Assembly (NCBI GenBank): GCA_964420285.1
Contig: CAYQTE010000050.1
Coordinates: 1-36,478, forward strand
Origin: CAYQTE01 sp964420285
GTDB taxonomy: Bacteria; Planctomycetota; Phycisphaerae; Tepidisphaerales; Tepidisphaeraceae
Direction of reading: 5' to 3'
DNA: 36,478 bases
Shown: positions 24,309-29,758 of the stretch, in pieces
How positions within the stretch are numbered: the first letter of the stretch is position 1
Layout of the letters: the number at the start of each line of letters is the position of its first letter
The notes under the pieces: generated by a model
Databases searched by the model: none
Told to the model about the DNA's origin: nothing
What the model saw: the letters and a program-made list of their open reading frames with translations, nothing else
Made by a program: the position numbers and the translations under genes

Positions 24309-24662
24309 ATGGACGATAACAGGATGATTCTGAGATTGCATTTACAGGTGCCCAACGCTTCGGCGGCAGCAGGCGTCCTGGATGCGATCGCCCCGGAACT
24401 GGCTTCCTGTGGACAAATCATCTGTTCGTCCGCGGAAAAGTATTGAAAGATTGACGGATATTTTGCGGTTTTCTTCGAACTAGAGCCAGCCGGCCGCGTG
24501 CTTGAGGCCTTCCACCAGGTAATGGATGCGCTTGGCGCTGGCTGGGATAAACATCATTTCAACGACGGCGGGGATTGGGCCGTCTGGAACCCCGGGCCGT
24601 GTTCCCATTTTTTGTTTTCCGAGGTACGGTGGGCGAACCTGGAATGCATACGGCCTAACTGA
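24309..24662 (+). pseudogene. Small gene interrupted by an in-frame TGA at codon 46
   Basis: Reading from ATG 24309 gives 45 codons (MDDNRMILRLHLQVPNASAA onward) and then TGA at 24444-24446. The same frame stays open for 71 more codons to the TGA at 24660, and that part is clearly protein-like: YFAVFFELEPAGRVLEAFHQ, then DALGAGWDKHHFNDGGDWAVWNP and FLFSEVRWANLECIRPN in shorter pieces. The context around the stop reads SAEKY-stop-KIDGYF, where a Trp (TGG to TGA) would be natural. No selenocysteine element is evident after the stop. The compact shape, with WAVWNP and RWANLE, recalls small immunity-type proteins, but I cannot name the family. Most likely a recent nonsense mutation, or a sequencing error. 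Confidence 0.65.
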
Positions 24663-24693
24663 GGCGTGCGGTAACTGAGGAATTCAGCGGTCG

Positions 24694-24729
24694 GGAGTCT
24701 TTGATGCAAATAGGTTCATCAAAGACTCC
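24694..24729. repeat. Perfect 13-bp inverted repeat (hairpin)
   Basis: GGAGTCTTTGATG at 24694-24706 is repeated in inverted form at 24717-24729 around a 10-nt loop. The right side continues as CTCCTGCCCCC. It lies between the TGA-interrupted gene and the following secreted-protein gene. A terminator role is possible, but there is no T tract. It could equally be a dispersed REP-like palindrome. Confidence 0.7.
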
Positions 24730-24782
24730 TGCCCCCTTTGATCGAGATCAAATGGCGGCTAATCAATCGGCCGACGTCTCCC

Positions 24783-25379
24783 ATGAATAAGTCTGCAAAA
24801 TTGCGATTGTTGTGTCTGGTGCTTGCCCTTGGCGCTTTTACCGTCGGAGTCTGTTTTACCGCATCGCAACGGAGGTACATGGTCGTGGATTTGCGTGGGA
24901 AGCGTCTCGCGACCGGGACGATCATCCCCGGAGCGACGTGGGTTCCCTATATGTCGGATGGCAAGCTCGAATCGGCGCAGCACTGTTACGTTGACCTCCA
25001 GATTGATGATGTCCGCGCGTTTAGAGGTCACGTGTCGCTCATAAGCGTTACTTGCAAGCGAGGTGCGATTCTGTCCTGTGATGTCAACCTGGATCCGGGT
25101 ACGGTAGATGAGGTCTACGCGCAGGCGCTGGATTTTTCGCGACGGTGGGGGCTGCGGACGATCGGTTTGGACCAGTGGCGAGCGAAAGTGCGCGCGGTCG
25201 GCGTGCGGTCAGAAGACTTCGCGACGGCCGGGGCGGGGCGGAACGATACAGACCCATCGACCTCGATCGAAATTTTCGACAGCTTTGACAAAAGTCGTCC
25301 CGTATGCGTCACGTTGTCCTTCGTCTGGAAAAACGTTCTGTTACCGGCCCCATCATCCGAGCCCGCTTCGTTGAGGTAA
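24783..25379 (+). CDS. Hypothetical membrane-anchored or secreted protein
   Basis: A 198-residue protein starting MNKSAKLRLLCLVLALGAFT. Lys-rich start followed by a hydrophobic segment to about residue 27 looks like a signal peptide or a membrane anchor. The rest has four or five scattered Cys and no repeat or motif I know (VDLRGKRLATGTIIPGATW; VDEVYAQALDFSRRWGLR near 110-130). A longer reading beginning at an upstream TTG is less likely. There is no strong ribosome binding site, so the start is uncertain. The amino-acid make-up is ordinary and the frame long enough to be probable, but no function can be given. Confidence 0.5.
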   Translation: MNKSAKLRLLCLVLALGAFTVGVCFTASQRRYMVVDLRGKRLATGTIIPGATWVPYMSDGKLESAQHCYVDLQIDDVRAFRGHVSLISVTCKRGAILSCDVNLDPGTVDEVYAQALDFSRRWGLRTIGLDQWRAKVRAVGVRSEDFATAGAGRNDTDPSTSIEIFDSFDKSRPVCVTLSFVWKNVLLPAPSSEPASLR

Positions 25380-25832
25380 CTCAAGTGACATGACCATTCG
25401 AGGAGTGGTTGTGGGACGGAAGCGCGCAGAAGGGACACGATCATTTGACTGGGGCTGCGGCGGCGCAGTGCGCGAAATTGCGGGAACAACGCCAATAACG
25501 GCCGTGTCGCTCCTGATTCTCGCGGCGGCGGGGGATTTTTTGGGGGCGTGCGGGGTGGCAAAAACGCGAAAGGCGTAGCATTCTGTCACCCCCCGATAGC
25601 CCCCTGCCGCGTCGGCCGGAGTGTGGGACGAGTGCGGAAGGTAAGGGCCGCCGGTCGGGTTACGGGCTTGAGGCGGGCAAAAGTGTTGCCGGTCGGGCTG
25701 GCCGGCGGTTTCATTGCGCCGCGCTTGGCTTAGGCGTTGTCGTTCTCTGATGAATTGCACGTGCAATCCCTACCGTTTTCAGGCAAACGTCAGATAGTCC
25801 GCCGGGGCGTACGGGAAAGGCATTTTTCGCAG
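25380..25832. other. Intergenic region with one copy of a 101-bp repeat
   Basis: About 450 bp. It holds the first repeat copy (listed separately) and a perfect 14-bp palindrome, ATTGCACGTGCAAT, at 25754-25767, just beyond the 3' end of the antitoxin gene. Short open frames in this stretch cross the repeat on both strands and I do not consider them genes. Confidence 0.55.
25605..25705 (+). repeat. 101-bp direct repeat, left copy
   Basis: Begins TGCCGCGTCGGCCGGAGTGT and ends GGTCGGGCTGGCCGG. It is 99/101 identical to 26260-26360, differing at ggtCggg/ggtGggg and cttgAgg/cttgGgg, and is exactly 655 bp away. The two copies flank the orphan antitoxin gene. No coding frame is shared in a sensible way, and no transposase is nearby. 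Comparison with the rest of the genome would tell whether this is a dispersed family. Confidence 0.9.
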
Positions 25833-26168
25833 TCAGGCCACATCCGCCGCCACGGTATGAAAACGAACTCCGATCGCTCCGGCGACTTTGAGAATGGTTG
25901 CGAAGCTGGGATTCCCGTTTTTGTCCAATGCCCGGTAGAGGCTTTCCCGGCTCAAGCCGGCATCTCTGGCCACCTGGCTCATGCCTTTGGCGCGTGCGAT
26001 GTCGCCCAATGCCCGCGCGATACCCGAAACATCCTCCGGCGCCTCGGACAGCCAGGCATCGAGATAGGCCGCCATTTCTTCGGGTGTGCGGAGATGCTCG
26101 GCCACGTCATAGGGCGTGCTGACGGTGGGGCCGGCTTTTCGACGCGGTTTGGTGGGTGATTTAGCCAT
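25833..26168 (-). CDS. HI1420-type addiction-module antidote (antitoxin) without its toxin
   Basis: A 111-residue protein. Residues ~20-105 match the HI1420 antidote family: LRTPEEMAAYLDAWLSEA, ALGDIARAKGMSQVARDAGL, SRESLYRALDKNGNPSFATI and the closing LKVAGAIGVRFH. The second part is a helix-turn-helix DNA-binding domain, so it should bind its own promoter and neutralise a HigB/RelE-like toxin. Such toxin genes normally lie directly upstream. Upstream here is only 91 bp before the right copy of the 101-bp repeat, and neither strand encodes a toxin-like frame. So it is an orphan antitoxin, perhaps left after the toxin was lost at the repeat. Confidence 0.85.
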   Translation of the reverse strand: MAKSPTKPRRKAGPTVSTPYDVAEHLRTPEEMAAYLDAWLSEAPEDVSGIARALGDIARAKGMSQVARDAGLSRESLYRALDKNGNPSFATILKVAGAIGVRFHTVAADVA

Positions 26169-26174
26169 GTCGGT

Positions 26175-26188
26175 TATCCTATAGGCTA
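26175..26188 (-). promoter_or_regulatory. Candidate operator of the orphan antitoxin
   Basis: TATCCTATAGGCTA is a 14-bp near-perfect palindrome (one mismatch) 7 to 20 bp before the antitoxin start. It also overlaps a possible -10 box (TAGGAT on the coding strand) that ends 7 bp before the ATG, so the mRNA could be leaderless. HI1420-type antitoxins normally bind such palindromes in their own promoter. Confidence 0.45.
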
Positions 26189-26259
26189 CACTGCTTCAAG
26201 CGGATTGCCAGCGGTTCGGCAAAGCGTGAATCGATGCGCTCACCCCCCGCATGGGTGTT

Positions 26260-26360
26260 TGCCGCGTCGGCCGGAGTGTGGGACGAGTGCGGAAGGTAAG
26301 GGCCGCCGGTGGGGTTACGGGCTTGGGGCGGGCAAAAGTGTTGCCGGTCGGGCTGGCCGG
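26260..26360 (+). repeat. 101-bp direct repeat, right copy
   Basis: Second copy of the element at 25605-25705. It ends 28 bp before the lysA start codon and just 15 bp before the lysA -10 box, so it supplies the sequence normally expected to hold the -35 region and upstream elements of lysA. Confidence 0.9.
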
Positions 26361-26375
26361 GGGAGGGGTTTGGCA

Positions 26376-26381
26376 TACAAT
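26376..26381 (+). promoter_or_regulatory. Candidate -10 box of lysA, implying a leaderless mRNA
   Basis: TACAAT ends 7 bp before the ATG at 26389, so transcription would start at or next to the A of the start codon. There is no ribosome binding site at normal distance: the only purine-rich run, GGGGGAGGGG, is about 20 bp away. No convincing -35 box lies 16-18 bp upstream. Confidence 0.4.
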
Positions 26382-26388
26382 CCGGCTT

Positions 26389-27672
26389 ATGGACCATTTT
26401 CGCTACCAGGACGGGCAGTTGTATTGCGAACAGGTTGCGGCCGAGACGATCGCGCGGGAGGTGGGGACGCCGGTGTTCGTCTATTCCAAGGCGACGCTGC
26501 TGCATCATTACCGGCAGCTTGCATCGGCGTTCGCGGCGGTGAAGGCGACAATCTGTTACAGCATCAAGAGCTGCGGCAATCTGCACATCTGCCGGCTGCT
26601 GGCCAATGAGGGGTGCGGGTTTGACGTGACCAGCGGCGGCGAGTTGTTCCGGGCGCTGCGAGCGGGCGGCGAGCCGAGAAAGATCATCTACGCCGGCGTG
26701 GGCAAGAGCGACCAGGAGATCGCCAGGGCACTGGAGGTGGGGATTGCGGCGTTCAATATCGAATCCGAGGCCGAGCTTGTGAACATCGACCGCATCGCCG
26801 GCGAGATGGGTAAATCCGCGATCGGGGCGCTGCGCGTCAATCCGGATGTGGACGCCCATACGCACAAGTACACAACCACCGGCAAGAAGGAGACGAAGTT
26901 CGGCGTCGATATCGACCGGGCCGAGGACGTGTTCAACCGCAATCGCACGCTGGCGCACGTTCGGCTGGGCGGGCTGCACATCCACATCGGCTCGCCGGTC
27001 TACAAGATCGAGCCGTACGTGCTGGCGGTGACGAAGGTGCTGGAACTTGCCGCGCGGCTGACGGCGGGAGGACATCACATCGAATGGCTGGACCTTGGCG
27101 GCGGATTCGGGGTGAATTACGAGAATCCGCAGCAGGCGATGGCGGTGACCGAGCACGCCAGGGCGATCGTGCCGCTGCTGGCGGGCAAGCCGTATCGGAT
27201 CGCGCTGGAGCCGGGGCGTTACATCGCGGGGAATGCGGGGATTTTGCTGACGCGCGTCGTGTATCGCAAATCAAGCGGAACGCGGAAGTTTGTCATCGTC
27301 GATGCCGGGATGAACGATCTGATCCGGCCGGTGCTGTACGGCAGCTACCATTTCATCTGGCCGGTGAGGCCCGACGCGGCGAACATTCCGGAGGGGCGCG
27401 ACCGCGCTCGGCAGCCGGTGAATGGCGAGACGGTGGACGTGGTCGGGCCGATCTGCGAGAGCGGGGATTTTCTGGCCCAGGACCGACCGCTGCCGACGAC
27501 GCAGCGAGGCGATCTGCTGTGCGTGTTCACGGCCGGGGCGTATGGGTTCTCGATGAGCAGCAACTACAACAACCGCCCGCGGGCGGCGGAGGTGCTGGTG
27601 GATGGAGATCGATTCACGATCATCCGGCGGCGGGAGACGTATGAGGACTTGATCGCGGCGGAGCAGGTGTAA
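26389..27672 (+). CDS. lysA: Diaminopimelate decarboxylase
   Basis: A 427-residue PLP enzyme of fold type III that makes L-lysine from meso-diaminopimelate, the last step of lysine synthesis, and works in the cytoplasm. The PLP lysine is K60 in TICYSIKSCGNLHICRLL. Then VNPDVDAHTHKYTTTGKKETKFG (substrate loop, in two pieces), HIHIGSPVY, LDLGGGFG (glycine-rich phosphate site), EPGRYIAGNAG, the catalytic CESGDFLA and the C-terminal YGFSMSSNYNNRPR. ATG 26389 is chosen from homology (MDHFRYQDGQLYCEQ). An earlier in-frame reading through the 101-bp repeat is rejected. It converges on the secA-like gene with a long hairpin between. Confidence 0.96.
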   Translation: MDHFRYQDGQLYCEQVAAETIAREVGTPVFVYSKATLLHHYRQLASAFAAVKATICYSIKSCGNLHICRLLANEGCGFDVTSGGELFRALRAGGEPRKIIYAGVGKSDQEIARALEVGIAAFNIESEAELVNIDRIAGEMGKSAIGALRVNPDVDAHTHKYTTTGKKETKFGVDIDRAEDVFNRNRTLAHVRLGGLHIHIGSPVYKIEPYVLAVTKVLELAARLTAGGHHIEWLDLGGGFGVNYENPQQAMAVTEHARAIVPLLAGKPYRIALEPGRYIAGNAGILLTRVVYRKSSGTRKFVIVDAGMNDLIRPVLYGSYHFIWPVRPDAANIPEGRDRARQPVNGETVDVVGPICESGDFLAQDRPLPTTQRGDLLCVFTAGAYGFSMSSNYNNRPRAAEVLVDGDRFTIIRRRETYEDLIAAEQV

Positions 27673-27703
27673 AGAGCCATTGCGACTTGGGCGGCAGTTC
27701 TGC

Positions 27704-27754
27704 GTAGGGTCCGCACTGCGGACCAACATTTGTGGTCCGCAGTGCGGACCCTAC
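27704..27754. repeat. Perfect 22-bp inverted repeat between convergent genes
   Basis: Arms 27704-27725 and 27733-27754 are exact inverted copies separated by ACATTTG. Each arm itself contains the palindrome GGTCCGCACTGCGGACC, so the element is a palindrome repeated twice. It lies 31 bp after lysA and 58 bp before the 3' end of the secA-like gene. It may act as a terminator for both, although without a T tract, or be a copy of a dispersed REP-like element. Confidence 0.85.
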
Positions 27755-27811
27755 ACGCTCTCGCAGGGTACAGGGAGAGGGGGAAAGAGGCGGCGGCTCG
27801 CCGCCGGTGCG

Positions 27812-29752
27812 TCAGAACGGGAGGGACTGGTCCATCCAATCGTCGTTGCGGAGAACCTGTTTGCGGTTGAATCGGGCCATGTGTTCGGCGCGGGCCTGGG
27901 CGATGCGGACGAGCGTATTGGCGCCGATGGTGCGCCAGAGCCTGCGCAGGCGCGGGGCGTGGCGGACGAACAGATCGTCCTCGGCACTGGCGAACAGTTG
28001 GGCGACGCCGGGATCGCCCTGGCGCGCGGCACGGCCGAAAAGCTGGCGATCGACGCGGCTGGAGCCGTGCGGTTCGGTGGCGATGACGTGCAGGCCGCCG
28101 AGTTCGGCGACGCCGCGTGCGAGCTTGATGTCGGTGCCGCGGCCGGCCATGTTGGTGGCGACGGTGATGTGACCCTTCTGTCCGGCTTCGGCGATGATCG
28201 AAGCTTCCTGAGCGGTCTGGGTGGCGTTGAGGACGCGATGCGGCCGGCCCAGCGCGGTGAGGCGGCGGCTGACCTCTTCGCTGGCCAGGACGCTGCGCGT
28301 GCCGACAAGAACCGGGGCGCCGGTGTCGTTGATGGCGCAGACGCGGTCGACAACGGCGATCCACTTGGCGTCCATGGTGTCGAACATGCGCAGGGGGAGA
28401 TGACGGCGGATGCAGGGCTTGTTGGTGGGGATGCGGACGATGGCACGGCGGTAGATCTGCCACATCTCGCCGCGCGATTCCCAGGCCGTGCCGGTCATCC
28501 CGCTCATGATCTCATACTGGCGGAAGAACCGCTGAAAGCTCATGCGGGCGAGGTTTTCCTTGTCGGCGGTGCAGGGGACGGCTTCCTTGATCTCGATCGC
28601 CTGGTGCAGGCCGTGGCGCCAGGAGCGGTCGGCCATGATGCGGCCGGTGAATTCATCGATGATCTGGACCTTGGATTCTGAGGTGATGAGGTATTGCTCA
28701 TCGCGGATATAGCAATGTCGGGCGGTGAGGGCGAGGGTGACCAGTTCCTCGCGGCGGCGCCGGCCCTTCCAGAAACTCGATTCATCCGACGGCGCCAGCA
28801 GATCCAGGGCCCGGCTGCCGCGGTCATTGAGTTCGCACTGGCGGACGGCCCAGTCGATGGTGAAATCGCGGTTGAGTTCGAGTTCCTCGGCGAGCTTTCC
28901 GGCGGCGGAATAGAGAGCGGCGTTGGCTTCGGTGTCGGGGTTGTTGGAAATGATCAGCGGAGTGACGCCCTCGTCGATCAGCAGGCTGTCGGCCTCATCG
29001 ACGATGACGCGCCAGATGCCGGGCACCAGCAGCCGGCCGGAGCGCGGTCCGGCCAGCAGCATGCCGACAGCGGTCTGCGTACTGGTGCGGAGATGGCCCA
29101 GCATGATCTGATCGCGGAGGAAATCGGCGACCAGTTCCTTGCTGGTGACGTAAACGACATTGCGGCGGTAATGATCGAAACGCTCGGAGGGAGTGGTGTC
29201 GTGGATGACAAAGCCGGTCTTGAGGCCCAGCAGGTGATAGATCGGGCCCATTTCGTGGGCGTCGCGATCGACCAGATAATCGTTGACGGTGATGATGTGA
29301 ACCGGCTTGCCCAGCCACGCCCAGATGCTGGCGGCCATGGCGGCGGTGAGCGTCTTGCCCTCGCCGGTGGCCATCTCGGCGACCAGGCCCTGGATCATGG
29401 CGCTGGCGCCCATGATCTGACAGTGGAACGGCCGCAGGGCAATGGCGCGAAAGACCGCTTCGCGAGCCAGGGCCAGGGCGCGGTCCATGGTCTGTACGGT
29501 ATCGCGGCCGAGGCGGAAATGTTCGCGGACGGCGGCGACCTCGGCGGCGAAGGCGGCGGCGCCGAGGTTGTGGATTTCGGGTTCGAGTTTTTCGACGCGG
29601 TCGGCCTGGGGTCGCAGACGGGCGAGATGGCGGCGCTTGTTCTTGGCCCAGCCGACGAAGCCGCTGACGAATTGATCGACGCCGCGCAGTTCGGGGCTCT
29701 TGACGCGGCGAGCGTCGAAGACCTGCCAGAGTTCACTGGAAATGAGCGACAT
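27812..29752 (-). CDS. Short SecA paralogue (preprotein translocase ATPase-like)
   Basis: A 646-residue protein, last gene of a four-gene run, 6 bp after the M50 gene. NBD1: VAEMATGEGKTL near 124-135 (Walker A), VNDYLVDRDAHEMGP, VIVDEADSLLIDEGVTPLII near 249-268 (DEAD box). A preprotein cross-linking domain follows, with YIRDEQYLI and VQIIDEFTGRIM. NBD2: MSGMTGTA, VLVGTRSVLASEEVS, NMAGRGTDIKL, GGLHVIATEP and GRAARQGDPG (arginine finger). It ends ~65 residues after that, so most of the helical scaffold/wing and the zinc-binding tail of housekeeping SecA (~850-900 residues) are missing. It is therefore probably an accessory motor that works with SecYEG or with the adjacent membrane proteins, not the essential SecA. 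Confidence 0.9.
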   Translation of the reverse strand: MSLISSELWQVFDARRVKSPELRGVDQFVSGFVGWAKNKRRHLARLRPQADRVEKLEPEIHNLGAAAFAAEVAAVREHFRLGRDTVQTMDRALALAREAVFRAIALRPFHCQIMGASAMIQGLVAEMATGEGKTLTAAMAASIWAWLGKPVHIITVNDYLVDRDAHEMGPIYHLLGLKTGFVIHDTTPSERFDHYRRNVVYVTSKELVADFLRDQIMLGHLRTSTQTAVGMLLAGPRSGRLLVPGIWRVIVDEADSLLIDEGVTPLIISNNPDTEANAALYSAAGKLAEELELNRDFTIDWAVRQCELNDRGSRALDLLAPSDESSFWKGRRRREELVTLALTARHCYIRDEQYLITSESKVQIIDEFTGRIMADRSWRHGLHQAIEIKEAVPCTADKENLARMSFQRFFRQYEIMSGMTGTAWESRGEMWQIYRRAIVRIPTNKPCIRRHLPLRMFDTMDAKWIAVVDRVCAINDTGAPVLVGTRSVLASEEVSRRLTALGRPHRVLNATQTAQEASIIAEAGQKGHITVATNMAGRGTDIKLARGVAELGGLHVIATEPHGSSRVDRQLFGRAARQGDPGVAQLFASAEDDLFVRHAPRLRRLWRTIGANTLVRIAQARAEHMARFNRKQVLRNDDWMDQSLPF

Positions 29753-29758
29753 GGCGGA

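Noticed and set aside
24444..24446. Selenocysteine decoding of the in-frame TGA
   Set aside because: No hairpin resembling a bacterial selenocysteine insertion element follows the codon, and the surrounding sequence fits Trp rather than Cys.
24694..24729. Calling the 13-bp hairpin a Rho-independent terminator
   Set aside because: No run of T follows the stem in either direction.
26169..26260. HigB/RelE-like toxin upstream of the antitoxin
   Set aside because: Translated in all frames, the segment shows none of the toxin motifs, and the space is too short for a whole gene.
26179..27156. A 325-codon minus-strand frame including part of the 101-bp repeat
   Set aside because: Antisense to lysA, which has all the PLP-enzyme motifs.
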